Source: Levilactobacillus wangkuiensis
GTDB taxonomy: Bacteria; Bacillota; Bacilli; Lactobacillales; Lactobacillaceae
Direction: 5' to 3'
Assembly: GCF_016861605.1 (NCBI RefSeq)
Contig: NZ_BOLM01000003.1
Location: forward strand, 124,001 to 188,000
DNA length: 64,000 nt
Made by a program: the position numbers and the translations under genes. The notes beneath the pieces were generated by a model. That model was not told the origin of the DNA and did not search any database. It saw only the letters and a program-made list of their open reading frames with translations. The number at the start of each line of letters is the position of its first letter. Position 1 is the first letter of the stretch. Below are positions 41,298 through 49,862 of the stretch, piece after piece.

Positions 41298-42863
41298 CTA
41301 TTCAGCGGTAAGGTTGACCGTAAAGTTCGTCTGCGGCCGGCCAACAACGACCGGCTGCGCCACGAAGTACTGACGGATCAGCTCCGCCATGTCGACATTG
41401 ACCTCGCGACAGACCTTGTCTGGCGAAAACATCGGGTAATCCCCGCCGCCATTGCCGCGGTACTGATTCATCGCAACGGCTAACGTCTGCGTCGCTTCGA
41501 CCGGTTGCCCGTGGTACATCAGCTGTGTCACGCGCTGTCCCTCCGGCCGAGTCAAGTCGAAATGATAGTCAATGCCGCTGTAAACATCATAGTTATAAAG
41601 TGCTAGTTTAGGCGTCGTAAATGCCGGTGTCACGCCGACTTGACCATCATCAGTAACGGTAAAGAAACTGGCACACCGTTCCAATGCGGCGCGCAACTCG
41701 GCTCCCGTCACCCGCTCGACGACCAACGTATTGGCATACGGATAACTATTGAGGAGTTGGCGCAACGAGACCTGTTCTCCCAGGCCCCGGACCTCGTCGT
41801 TAAACAACGCTGTCGCCGCAATATCCGTCTGACCGGCAGCCATTTCTACCGTGTTGATAAACTGGAGGTACGGGTGGCCACACAGTCGTGCCGCCATTGG
41901 ATCCGTGACTGCTAGTGACTCGCCAGTGAGTTGGCCGACCGGTTGATCTAGCCAGGTTTCAACTTTCTCTTGGATAGGTGCGACTAACGCGGCCAAAGTA
42001 CTATCTGGTTGGGCTGTCGCCGTCGTCAGTAAGGTTGCCGACTGGTCGACTACCTGCTTTTCCTGATTCAGTGTTAGCGTAATTTCACCCATCGCGACGC
42101 CTTTTTCACCGGGCTGCGTCGTCGGAACACCCTGGTAGACGCCTGCTAGTTGGCGGTGCTGGTGGCCCGTCACTAACGCGTCAATCCCTGGCACATCTGC
42201 TAATAGCTGATAGCCCTCATTTTCTCCCGTCAGTCGTTCCGTTGGCTGCCCCGTCTCCAGGTCGGCCTCAAAGCCACCATGGTAGGCCACAATGACAACA
42301 TCGGCCAGTGCCCGCAGTTGCGGGACAAAGCGCTTGGCCGTGGCCAATGCGGATGTAAAGGTTAACCCGGTTAGATGGTCCGCTCTTTCCCAAACGGGGA
42401 CGTAGGCGGTGGTCAACCCCAAGATGGCAATCTTAATGCCCCGTTCTTCAACAATCGTGTACGGGCCGTCCAAAATTTCCTGCGCAACGCCGCCCTGAAC
42501 GTTGGCGCCCAACAACGGATAGTTCCGTTGACGCTCACAATTTCGCAGGTAATCTAAGCCATAATTGAATTCATGATTGCCCAGAACCCCCGCATCATAG
42601 TGAATTGATCCCGTCAGTTGGGTAAACAACGCTTGCTGGTCGGCCGGCTGCTGGGCCAAATAACTGGCAAATGCGGACCCTTGAATCCAATCTCCATTCT
42701 CAATCGTGATCACAATTTCATCCGACGTCGCCTGTTGTTGGGCCTCTTGGATGATGGTCGCCGCCTTTAACCACCCATAGTCCTGGTGATCATCCCGCCG
42801 GCTATAGTTCGTTGGCAACACATAACCGTGAACATCACTCGTTGATAAAATTTTGACTTTCAT
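41298..42863 (-). CDS. 5'-nucleotidase/2',3'-cyclic phosphodiesterase-like metallophosphatase
   Basis: A 521-residue UshA/CpdB-family protein. The calcineurin-like metal site is visible as STSDVHG (Asp10, His12), 'ENGDWIQG', LGNHEFNYG and VTGHQHRQ. A C-terminal 5'-nucleotidase domain (about 310-510) contains 'QYRGNGGGDYPMF'. It has no signal peptide, so it is probably cytosolic, unlike most UshA proteins. It overlaps phnE2 by one base (TAATG) and is the last gene of a phosphonate-type transporter operon, which suggests that it releases phosphate from the imported compound. Confidence 0.87.
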   Translation of the reverse strand: MKVKILSTSDVHGYVLPTNYSRRDDHQDYGWLKAATIIQEAQQQATSDEIVITIENGDWIQGSAFASYLAQQPADQQALFTQLTGSIHYDAGVLGNHEFNYGLDYLRNCERQRNYPLLGANVQGGVAQEILDGPYTIVEERGIKIAILGLTTAYVPVWERADHLTGLTFTSALATAKRFVPQLRALADVVIVAYHGGFEADLETGQPTERLTGENEGYQLLADVPGIDALVTGHQHRQLAGVYQGVPTTQPGEKGVAMGEITLTLNQEKQVVDQSATLLTTATAQPDSTLAALVAPIQEKVETWLDQPVGQLTGESLAVTDPMAARLCGHPYLQFINTVEMAAGQTDIAATALFNDEVRGLGEQVSLRQLLNSYPYANTLVVERVTGAELRAALERCASFFTVTDDGQVGVTPAFTTPKLALYNYDVYSGIDYHFDLTRPEGQRVTQLMYHGQPVEATQTLAVAMNQYRGNGGGDYPMFSPDKVCREVNVDMAELIRQYFVAQPVVVGRPQTNFTVNLTAE

Positions 42864-43672
42864 TAAATCAGCCGCTTTCGTAACTGTTCGGATAGTGAGT
42901 CAATCAAGAGCACCATGATGACGATGCCTAACAGGATAATCCCGACCTTGGGCCAGTTCCGCGTTTGAATGGCAAAAATCATGGGCGTCCCAATTCCCCC
43001 AGCGCCCACCATTCCCAGGATGGAGGCAGACCGGACAGCAATTTCAAAACGATACAACGTATAGGAAAAGAATTCCGGCATAATGGTCGGCAGCGTTGCT
43101 AGGCCAAATACCTGACCGGGACGGCCACCCGCACTCACGATGGCCTCCTCCGGCCCCCGATTCATGTTCTCAATGGCCTCGCTAAAAAGCTTGCCCAGCA
43201 TCCCAATCGAATGAATGCTAACGGCTAAGACACCCGCGTAAGATCCCGGCCCCACGGCCTTGATGAACATGATGGCCAAGACAATTTCGGGAAAGGTCCG
43301 GATCAACGTCAAAACGACTTTCCCGCTCCCTGAGCGTAGGAAGAATCGTTCATGGTCCCCGCGAGCTGCCCAAAAGGCAAAGGGCACACTGATAACCGCG
43401 GAGACAATCGTCCCCAGAAAGGCGATGGCTAACGTTTGTAGGATCAAGGAAACCAAATCCTCCCCACTTCCGTCATACACGTATGACCACTGCGGGTGAA
43501 CTAAACCGGCCATAATGGACCGTGAGACGACACCAGCTGATTCTTGGAGACCGGTGAACTTCAACCCACTAATCGTCCAATCATACAGCGCACCAATCAC
43601 GACGACCCACAGAAGCCAGCGCCACCGTTGCCAGATGCTTCGTGACGGCTTTTCAATCAATGTGGTTATCAT
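42863..43672 (-). CDS. phnE: Phosphonate-type ABC permease PhnE (2)
   Basis: A 269-residue permease with about five to six TM helices and the PhnE EAA loop (GGRPGQVFGLATLPTIMPEFFSYTLYRFEI). 'ALIRTFPEIVLAIMFIKAVGPG'-like residues mark the family's central helices. It overlaps the stop of phnE1 and the start of the nucleotidase gene by one base each, so translation is tightly coupled. It pairs with phnE1 to form a heterodimeric channel. Confidence 0.9.
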   Translation of the reverse strand: MITTLIEKPSRSIWQRWRWLLWVVVIGALYDWTISGLKFTGLQESAGVVSRSIMAGLVHPQWSYVYDGSGEDLVSLILQTLAIAFLGTIVSAVISVPFAFWAARGDHERFFLRSGSGKVVLTLIRTFPEIVLAIMFIKAVGPGSYAGVLAVSIHSIGMLGKLFSEAIENMNRGPEEAIVSAGGRPGQVFGLATLPTIMPEFFSYTLYRFEIAVRSASILGMVGAGGIGTPMIFAIQTRNWPKVGIILLGIVIMVLLIDSLSEQLRKRLI

Positions 43673-44466
43673 TAGAGTAAGACCCTCCTCAGGTGATTAC
43701 TAACGCCGTCAATGACTAACACCACTGCCAGAGTAGCCAGGATAATGACAGCGGTTTGACTGTAATTAAATTCACTGAGTGAGCGCTGGAGAAAGACCCC
43801 AATCCCGCCGGCACCCAAGTACCCCAAGACGGTCGATGCTCGCACGTTTATTTCCAGCGTGTAGAGAAAATAACTCACAAACTGATTGAGGATTTGTGGC
43901 AACACCGCGTACCAAATAATGGTGACCTTGCTGGCGCCCACAGAAGTCAACGCCTCTAAGGGCCCCATATCAATGGTTTCAATGACTTCATAGAAGAGTT
44001 TGGACACCATCCCAAACGAGAAAATCGCTAAGGTCACGACCCCCGCCGTCGAGCCAATACCAAAAACAGCCACAAAAATAGCCGCTAATAAGAGATCGGG
44101 TAACGTCCGAACCAAATCCAAAAATAACCGGGTCAATCCCCGCAAGAACCGATTGTGAATCAAATTACTGGCACTTAAGACGGCGAATGGCACGGCAAAC
44201 GCCGCCCCAATCGTGGTTCCCAGGATTGCCATTTGAATGGTTTCCAACAGTGGCCGAACAATCACATTGGCATACTGCCAGTCTGGATGTGACATCCGCA
44301 CTAATAAATTCAGAAACTGCCCGAAGTTACTGAAGAACATCCCCACGTCGACTCCGGTCATCCGCGATGATGTCACCAATAGAATCAGTAGTAGTCCGGT
44401 CACAACAATCCCCTTCACGTGCCACCGCTGAATCCACGAACGCCGTGGAACCTTTGGAATACTCAT
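43672..44466 (-). CDS. phnE: Phosphonate-type ABC permease PhnE (1)
   Basis: A 264-residue permease paralogous to the next gene, with the same central '[22 protein letters not shown]' segment and EAA loop ([31 protein letters not shown]). The first 50 residues hold one TM helix. It overlaps phnC by four bases (ATGA). The two PhnE copies likely form the transmembrane pore for phosphonates, phosphite or phosphate esters. Confidence 0.9.
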   Translation of the reverse strand: MSIPKVPRRSWIQRWHVKGIVVTGLLLILLVTSSRMTGVDVGMFFSNFGQFLNLLVRMSHPDWQYANVIVRPLLETIQMAILGTTIGAAFAVPFAVLSASNLIHNRFLRGLTRLFLDLVRTLPDLLLAAIFVAVFGIGSTAGVVTLAIFSFGMVSKLFYEVIETIDMGPLEALTSVGASKVTIIWYAVLPQILNQFVSYFLYTLEINVRASTVLGYLGAGGIGVFLQRSLSEFNYSQTAVIILATLAVVLVIDGVSNHLRRVLL

Positions 44467-45227
44467 GCCTGGACCGCCTCCGTCACATAGATTTCGTTCA
44501 GGTCGGCCTCGGTGACCTCGCTGATTGGCCGGTCATAGACCAGTTGGCCTGCCTGCAACCCAATGATGCGATCCGCATACTGCCGCGCCAACGGAACCGA
44601 ATGCAGATTGACGATGACGGTGATATTGTCCTCCCGGTTCAACCGTTGGAGGGTATCCATCACGGCCTTGGTCGTTAGGGGATCCAACGACGCCACGGGT
44701 TCATCCGCCAAAATGATCTTCGGTTCCTGCATCAACGTCCGCGCAATGGCGACGCGCTGTTGTTGGCCCCCGGACAGTTCGTCCGCTCGCGTATAGAGTT
44801 TATCGGCTAAATTTACCCGCTGTAAGGACCGGACAGCCATCTCGCGGTCCGCCTGGGTAAACAACCCGCAGAGGGTCTTCCAGGTCGGGTAATAGCTTAC
44901 GCGGCCGGATAGGACATTGCGTTCGACACTCGAACGATTCACCAGATTAAACCCTTGAAAGATCATCCCAATCTTACGTCGTAATAGACGTAAAGCTTGA
45001 CCCTTATACGTTTGAATGGGTTCCCCGTCAATCTTAATTTCTCCAGAAGTAATCTCATGCATCCGATTAATCGTACGTAACAAGGTACTCTTTCCCGCAC
45101 CAGATAACCCGACGACTACCAAAAACTGGCCTTGTGGAATCTCAAGATTAATATCCTTCAAGCCAACGGTCCCGTTGCTATAAATCTTATTCACATTTTT
45201 AAAAGAAATAATGGGTGCTTCTACCAT
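44463..45227 (-). CDS. phnC: Phosphonate-type ABC ATP-binding protein PhnC
   Basis: A 254-residue ATPase with Walker [10 protein letters not shown] (residues 40-48), Q-loop '[11 protein letters not shown]' (a PhnC hallmark), signature LSGGQQQR, Walker [12 protein letters not shown] and switch His in VNLHSV. It energises the PhnE pair. An upstream hairpin separates it from phnD. Confidence 0.93.
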   Translation of the reverse strand: MVEAPIISFKNVNKIYSNGTVGLKDINLEIPQGQFLVVVGLSGAGKSTLLRTINRMHEITSGEIKIDGEPIQTYKGQALRLLRRKIGMIFQGFNLVNRSSVERNVLSGRVSYYPTWKTLCGLFTQADREMAVRSLQRVNLADKLYTRADELSGGQQQRVAIARTLMQEPKIILADEPVASLDPLTTKAVMDTLQRLNREDNITVIVNLHSVPLARQYADRIIGLQAGQLVYDRPISEVTEADLNEIYVTEAVQA

Positions 45228-45244
45228 TTATTCGTTCCCCCGTA

Positions 45245-45288
45245 AAAAAGTAGCAAGGTGCCAGAAACGCGCTACCCCACTACTTTTT
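45245..45288 (-). terminator. Hairpin between phnD and phnC (partial terminator)
   Basis: On the minus strand AAAAAGTAG/CTACTTTTT with inner GTAGCG/GCTAC-type pairing, ending in a T-run 18 bases before phnC. It could lower readthrough, so that the binding protein is made in excess over the membrane parts; this is inference. Confidence 0.65.
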
Positions 45289-45334
45289 ACCATCCTTGAC
45301 GACTAGACGCTTAGATTTAGCTACTTGAAGCCGC

Positions 45335-46285
45335 CTACTTATCTAAGCTCTTAGCCTTTTTATCGTATTGGCGAATAATATCAAAGTTACTGTCCTTAGA
45401 ATCGGCGTAGCCTTGGTGTGAGTACACACTGGAAATAATGTCATGACCTTGCTTGGTCTTGGCAATTTCCTTAAAGGCGGTCGCAATCTTCTTCTGCCAC
45501 TTCTCACTCATGTCGCCACGTGCAGTGATCGTATCGTTAGGAATCTTACCCGTGGTGTAGATTGGGACAACCTTGCTCATGATGTCCTTCTCATCCTTCA
45601 TCACAATGTTCCGGGCGCCTTGGAAGACAAAGGCGGCATCAGTGTTCTTGTTGTAGACGGACAATACCCCTTGGTCATGACCTTTAACGGTGACGGTCTG
45701 AATACCATCCTTGTTGATGTTGACCCCATGGTCTAGCATTTCAACGGCAGGATAGATCCACCCGGCAGTTGACGTCGTATCTTGAACGGCAATCTTTTTG
45801 CCCTTCAAATCCTTGATGGACTTGATACCACTATCCTTACGAACCAGAATTTGTGACCGGTAGAAGTTCACCAGTTCCTTAGTGGCCTTGTCATTAGGTT
45901 CACTGACGCCGTAACGTTGTGCTTGCAACAGCACCTTGTCGCCGTATTGCTTGTGCGCTAAGACGTAAGCATCAGGTGGCAGGAAACCAATATCAACCTT
46001 CTTAGAACCCATAGCTTCAACGATTGTGTTGTAGTCGGTTGAGACGCTGACCGTCACGGGAATCCCCAGTTGTTTCTTTAATAACCCTTCCAGTGGCTTG
46101 GCCTTAGCTTCGATGGTTCCCGCATTAGATGATGGCACAAATTCAACCGTCAACTTCTTTGGCGCGTAAGCTTCTGACTTGGAACCTGCACTACTGGATG
46201 CCTTCCCACAAGCGGCTAATGTCGCTGGCAAGATCAATAGCGTTGCCATAATTAAGAGCAATTTCCCCTTACTCTTCAAATGCAT
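45335..46285 (-). CDS. phnD: Phosphonate-type substrate-binding lipoprotein PhnD
   Basis: A 316-residue lipoprotein with lipobox LAAC (Cys26) and the PhnD/PtxB fold: 'LTVEFVPSSNAGTIEAKAKPLEGLL' and 'VDIGFLPPDAYVLA'. SQILVRKDSGIKSIKDLKGK and 'TSTAGWIYPA' line the ligand site. I start at MHLKSKGK because GAGGAG lies 9 bases upstream; an in-frame GTG three codons earlier is too close. It is the first gene of the phn operon. No C-P lyase or phosphonatase gene is near, so the ligand may be phosphite, phosphate ester or phosphonate. Confidence 0.92.
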   Translation of the reverse strand: MHLKSKGKLLLIMATLLILPATLAACGKASSSAGSKSEAYAPKKLTVEFVPSSNAGTIEAKAKPLEGLLKKQLGIPVTVSVSTDYNTIVEAMGSKKVDIGFLPPDAYVLAHKQYGDKVLLQAQRYGVSEPNDKATKELVNFYRSQILVRKDSGIKSIKDLKGKKIAVQDTTSTAGWIYPAVEMLDHGVNINKDGIQTVTVKGHDQGVLSVYNKNTDAAFVFQGARNIVMKDEKDIMSKVVPIYTTGKIPNDTITARGDMSEKWQKKIATAFKEIAKTKQGHDIISSVYSHQGYADSKDSNFDIIRQYDKKAKSLDK

Positions 46286-46330
46286 CGCATTCACTCCTCA
46301 AATATGTATTGTTTTTCTCTAGCAAGTTCT

Positions 46331-46358
46331 AGTGTAGCATAAAATACGAACGAAGCAA
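46331..46358 (-). promoter_or_regulatory. Promoter of phnD
   Basis: Reading the minus strand: TTGCTT (46358-46353), a 16-bp spacer and TACACT (46336-46331). Just upstream, TTAATA and CTATAA spaced 11 bases apart could be a weak PhoP site. Confidence 0.5.
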
Positions 46359-46589
46359 CGATTATGTTATTTATAGTTCGTTATTAACTATTTTATATTC
46401 AGCAAAATCTGATTAATAGCCGCTACATTTCGTAACACAGGAACATTCATCGACCCTTTTCCGAACTCATTTAGCAATTTCATTCAAAAATGACCGGATT
46501 TCAAATCAGCCCGCCAGCAAAATAAATCTCAAATTTTTTTGATGTACCTTTTTCTGAATATGTATTCACTCATTCTCCCCGGTAATTGA

Positions 46590-46880
46590 AACGAAAGGCG
46601 ACAGTCCAGTCTTTTCGTTTACAATATAACCTATTACAAAATAAGGCCGCCGAAATTGTAATATTACAAATCGTCAAATTCGCCCGCAAGCCTTGATTTC
46701 TCTGTTATAGTAAATATGTCGTAAACAATTGCTTAACAAACTAACGACAAACTAAAGCTTTTTTGGTAACAGCGATTAAGGTACCCGGAAAATGCCTTAA
46801 CTCTGTCTGTCCCCAATTGAATAATTAACCTTATTGAATCAGACTAAATCCCAGTTCGATTCAATGAGGTTAATTTTTTT
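46590..46880 (+). ncRNA. Candidate small RNA region with operator-like dyads
   Basis: This gene-free stretch holds a dyad AAACGAAA/TTTCGTTT (about 46590-46621), a perfect palindrome TTGTAATATTACAA (46656-46669) with a further ATTACAA half-site at 46633, and a -10-like TATAGT (46706-46711). A small hairpin TTAAGG/CCTTAA (about 46775-46801) and a very strong terminator (46824-46880) follow. No plus-strand reading frame is served by the terminator, so a short non-coding transcript of about 160 bases is possible. No good -35 is visible. Confidence 0.35.
46824..46880 (+). terminator. Strong intrinsic terminator with no upstream gene
   Basis: A 17-bp stem, ATTAACCTTATTGAATC / GATTCAATGAGGTTAAT (one G-U), followed by TTTTTT. 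The nearest plus-strand gene upstream is more than 5 kb away. Confidence 0.88.
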
Positions 46881-46894
46881 GCCCATTTTTTCAT

Positions 46895-46931
46895 CAAAAA
46901 AGGACGGTCCTGATTGGATCGCCCTTTTTCA
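46895..46931 (-). terminator. Terminator of the membrane protein gene
   Basis: Stem AAAGGaCGGTCC/GGATCGCCCTTT with A/T tracts on both sides, just after the 46941 gene stop when read on the minus strand. Confidence 0.75.
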
Positions 46932-46940
46932 TTTACTTGC

Positions 46941-47606
46941 TTACATAACCCACCAGCGGTCCTCCACTGGCCAATGCACAAATCCCAGCTGGTACACCTT
47001 GATGCCCAAACTGTTTTGATCAGACACGGGATAGCCCATCATCCCCAATAGGCCCGGTTCCGCCACCGCCGGATGTTCGGGTGTGTAATCTAGGTAGTGA
47101 GCATCACGTAATGAACTGCGGTCAGCACTGTATGTCCCGACAATTGCCGGATACGGGGAGTGGTACCCTGCCACGAATAGCCGCGCACTGGCCTGTGGTG
47201 ACAAGAGGCACAGGCACGTTAGAACAGCCACGATACCGCCGACCCATTTTGTCGACCGTCCGAAGGCCAATTTCAGCTTAGCGGTTGCCAACACCCAGCC
47301 CGTCAACAGCGTGAGTCCGGGGAGAATGACCGCCGCGTAGCCACTCAACCACTGACTGGAAAGAACCGTCAGGGGTAATAAGGTTGCCGTGATCAGTCCG
47401 TATCCGCCTGAGAAAAAGGCGAACGATCCCAGGATCAGGACCCAAGGGGCTAAGAGTAACAGGCCCTCGCCAACCAAAAATACGATTGCCCAGCCCGACT
47501 CACTATTGTTCCCGTTAATGGCGACCCAGCCCACGGTTCGCAACCACCACAGACCGTAAAATCCGAGCACGATGGCGCCCCGTTGCCACAACATTTGTTG
47601 TTTCAT
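46941..47606 (-). CDS. Hypothetical membrane protein
   Basis: A 221-residue protein with about five hydrophobic helices in the first 150 residues, then a hydrophilic extracytoplasmic tail (about 150-221) rich in Tyr, Pro and Asp. I recognise no family. It starts 22 bp downstream of the marR gene on the same strand, so it is probably under MarR control and may be linked to the divergent flavin reductase. Its terminator is at 46895. Confidence 0.65.
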   Translation of the reverse strand: MKQQMLWQRGAIVLGFYGLWWLRTVGWVAINGNNSESGWAIVFLVGEGLLLLAPWVLILGSFAFFSGGYGLITATLLPLTVLSSQWLSGYAAVILPGLTLLTGWVLATAKLKLAFGRSTKWVGGIVAVLTCLCLLSPQASARLFVAGYHSPYPAIVGTYSADRSSLRDAHYLDYTPEHPAVAEPGLLGMMGYPVSDQNSLGIKVYQLGFVHWPVEDRWWVM

Positions 47607-47628
47607 GATCGACTCATCTCATCTACAT

Positions 47629-48072
47629 TTATTCGCGATACTCGCCGGGCCCCGTCAAGGTTGTTGCCAGTTGCTGCAAGACCTGCAGTAGCGCAACCTT
47701 GTCGGCGTTTGAATAGTCCTGTAGTTTATCGCGTAAAGCAGCTTCTCTGGCAATTTTGATTTGTAACAGTGCCCGTTGACCCTGGGGGCTCAGCGTGACT
47801 TGCCGAATCCGCTGGTCACGCCGCTCGACCTCCACGAGCCATCCCGCTGTGACTAGCTTATCGACCTGGCGACTGATGGACGAATGATTCCGCCCAATCT
47901 GGTTGGCCAGTTCGCCAATACTGATTCCCGGTTGGCGACCGACCCGCACAATGATTGGCAGGGCGGCCGGTTCCAGCGAGAGGTTGGCCTGCTTTAACAG
48001 ACGCCGGTCTTGCTGGGGCTGATTGAAAAACGTCACGATTTCAAAGAGTGCTTCAAAAATTTCATTATCCAT
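47629..48072 (-). CDS. MarR-family transcriptional regulator
   Basis: A 147-residue winged-helix regulator with the MarR core 'ISIGELANQIGRNHSSISRQVDKLVTAGWLVEVERRDQRIRQVTLSPQGQ'-type region (about residues 45-100; here abridged). The ATG at 48072 lies only 6 bases after an extended -10 TGGTATAAT, so the mRNA would be nearly leaderless. MarR proteins repress divergent genes and respond to phenolics or oxidants. The divergent gene is an FMN reductase, and a GTGCA-TAT-TGCAC dyad lies between them. Confidence 0.88.
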   Translation of the reverse strand: MDNEIFEALFEIVTFFNQPQQDRRLLKQANLSLEPAALPIIVRVGRQPGISIGELANQIGRNHSSISRQVDKLVTAGWLVEVERRDQRIRQVTLSPQGQRALLQIKIAREAALRDKLQDYSNADKVALLQVLQQLATTLTGPGEYRE

Positions 48073-48073
48073 G

Positions 48074-48117
48074 TTGCCATTATACCAGAACCATGCTAAG
48101 ATGTGTGCATATTGCAC
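48074..48117. promoter_or_regulatory. Overlapping divergent promoters and MarR-type operator
   Basis: Plus strand: TTGCCA (48074-48079), 17 bp, TAAGAT (48097-48102). Minus strand: TGG-TATAAT at 48087-48079. A perfect dyad GTGCA-TAT-TGCAC (48105-48117) lies at the expected start of the plus-strand transcript. One bound MarR dimer could affect both genes. Confidence 0.65.
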
Positions 48118-48140
48118 CATTAACTTTAAGGAGACCCTTT

Positions 48141-48695
48141 ATGACGAAAAAAATTGGCTTAATCATTGGCTCCACGCGTCCCAGTCGAATCAGTCCCAGC
48201 ATCGCGACCTGGCTCCAACAAAACGTGGCCCACGACGGCCTAAATATTGATCTCATTGACCTAGCAACCATCGACCTGCCCTTCCTGGATGAGGCCGCCA
48301 TGCCTTCCGACAACCAGTACGAACTGGCGCACACCAAGCAATGGAGCGCGTTGATTCAGGGTTATGATGCCTTTATCCTGCTGTTTCCACAATACAATTG
48401 GGGTTACCCGGCACCACTGAAAAACGCCCTCGACACCCTCTACTGGGAATGGCGCGGCAAGCCCGTCAGCCTGGTTTCTTACGGCGGTCACGGTGGCTTT
48501 CAAGCGGCCCTGGGCATGCAACTGGTGGTCCGGGGATTGAAAATGCCCATCATGACCAACAACCTCCGCATCGATTTGAAAAAGGACGCCTTGGACGACA
48601 ACGGTCAGTTCAAAAACACGGACGACGCCTTAGCCCCCTACGCCTTCTCTGCGCAACAGTTAGGCGCAGAATTTGCGCACGTCCTTGCCGACTAA
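48141..48695 (+). CDS. NADPH-dependent FMN reductase (NAD(P)H dehydrogenase, quinone-type)
   Basis: A 184-residue flavodoxin-like protein. The FMN phosphate loop GSTRPSRIS (about residues 10-18), 'PQYNWGYPAPLKNALDTLYWEW' and 'SYGGHGGFQA' are the hallmarks of the NADPH_FMN_red (YhdA/ChrR-like) family. It reduces quinones, azo dyes or chromate with FMN. AAGGAG precedes the ATG; a longer frame runs through the promoter and is not real. It is likely repressed by the divergent MarR protein. Confidence 0.92.
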   Translation: MTKKIGLIIGSTRPSRISPSIATWLQQNVAHDGLNIDLIDLATIDLPFLDEAAMPSDNQYELAHTKQWSALIQGYDAFILLFPQYNWGYPAPLKNALDTLYWEWRGKPVSLVSYGGHGGFQAALGMQLVVRGLKMPIMTNNLRIDLKKDALDDNGQFKNTDDALAPYAFSAQQLGAEFAHVLAD

Positions 48696-48710
48696 TCTAA
48701 TAGAAGTATG

Positions 48711-48750
48711 AAAACAGCGAACTCGAAAATTTCCGGGTCCGCTGTTTTTT
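48711..48750. terminator. Intrinsic terminator
   Basis: Stem AAAACAGCGaACtCG / CGGGTCCGCTGTTTT followed by T; serves both convergent genes. Confidence 0.85.
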
Positions 48751-49768
48751 AGACAGTTCCAATGTGGTGCAAGCTGTCGACTGCTGCTAGAACGGCCGTC
48801 TGATTATCACTCACGGGCGTCCACCCCAGCAAGTCACGTGCCCGTTGATTGCTGACCCGATGGCCCAACTTCAGGGTCAGCGCCGCCTCACGTACAGACC
48901 GACTGAACGGTGCCAGTGCCTTTACTAAAATGCTAGGCAGTAAATGTTTAGGCAACTTGGCCGCTAACTCAGGCCGCTCCCGGCGAATCAACGTGATCAT
49001 CTCCCACATTGAAATGGCCCCGTCCTCGACTGCCAACACGCGGTGATTGGCTGCCGCCGGTGTGGCCAGCGCCCGCACATGAATGTCTGCCACGTCACGA
49101 ACATCCACCACGTTGACTGTTAAATTTGGCGTTGGTCGTCCCGTCAGTAGGCGCTCAACCAGGCCAAAACTGCTGGTCACATGCTGGCCCAACGCTGGTC
49201 CCAACATGGCACCGGCATTGACCGTCACTAGTTCGAGCGCCGGATGAGCGGCGACAAAGTCCCAAGCCGTGTGCTCGGCAATCAGCTTCGATTTTTCGTA
49301 GGCAGACAGCCCGCGCTGGTTCTTAGCGGTCCAGTCGGTCTCTGTGATGACGTGCTGCGGGTCAAAACTGCTAAAGCTCACGGCCCCCAGATTCGCCGTC
49401 ATCACGACCCGTTGAACCCCGGCCGCCAATGCCGCCTGCAAAATGCGCTGTGTCCCCACCGTAGCGGCCGTTGTCACAGTCTCGGTAACCCGTTTATCGT
49501 TCACAAAGACAGGGGCGGCGACACTCATCACGGCATCGATGCCTTGCATAGCCTCGTTCCAACCTGCATCCTGTGTCAGATCAGCCACGATGAATTCCAA
49601 GCGTTCCACGTGATCAGTGCCGGCCGCAATCAACGTCTGCCGGACACCGGCGGCCTTCGTCAACGACCGGAGTGTGGCGCGCACCTGATAATCGGCCGCC
49701 AATAATTTTTGGATGATGTGTAAGGCTAGGAAGCCGTTGCCCCCGGTGACTAAAATTTGTTTGCGCAT
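48749..49768 (-). CDS. NAD-dependent epimerase/dehydratase family protein (dihydroflavonol reductase-like)
   Basis: A 339-residue extended SDR. The nucleotide loop is VTGGNGFLALHI (GxxGxxA), and the catalytic Tyr-Lys pair is in AYEKSKLIAE. VVDVRDVADIHV is the typical extended-SDR segment. Such proteins reduce methylglyoxal, cinnamyl-type or other carbonyls. GGAGAA precedes the ATG. Its promoter has a 19-bp spacer with a dyad, the hallmark of MerR control, and a MerR gene is divergent. Confidence 0.88.
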   Translation of the reverse strand: MRKQILVTGGNGFLALHIIQKLLAADYQVRATLRSLTKAAGVRQTLIAAGTDHVERLEFIVADLTQDAGWNEAMQGIDAVMSVAAPVFVNDKRVTETVTTAATVGTQRILQAALAAGVQRVVMTANLGAVSFSSFDPQHVITETDWTAKNQRGLSAYEKSKLIAEHTAWDFVAAHPALELVTVNAGAMLGPALGQHVTSSFGLVERLLTGRPTPNLTVNVVDVRDVADIHVRALATPAAANHRVLAVEDGAISMWEMITLIRRERPELAAKLPKHLLPSILVKALAPFSRSVREAALTLKLGHRVSNQRARDLLGWTPVSDNQTAVLAAVDSLHHIGTV

Positions 49769-49813
49769 ACTTTTCTCCTCGCTTGTCAGTTCTACATGAT
49801 TTGATTTACAATG

Positions 49814-49844
49814 AGTCTAAACCCTAGACCATACTCTAGGGCAA
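49814..49844 (-). promoter_or_regulatory. MerR-type promoter of the SDR gene
   Basis: Minus strand TTGCCC (49844-49839), a 19-bp spacer and TAGACT (49819-49814). The dyad CCCTAGA-CCATAC-TCTAGGG (49822-49841) fills the spacer. This over-long spacer with a central dyad is the classic target that MerR regulators untwist to activate transcription. Confidence 0.8.
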
Positions 49845-49862
49845 CCGATTGGAGGAAAAAAG

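Noticed and set aside
46834..47019. A 61-codon plus-strand frame after the candidate small RNA
   Set aside because: It runs through the terminator T-run and the end of the opposite gene and lacks a ribosome site.
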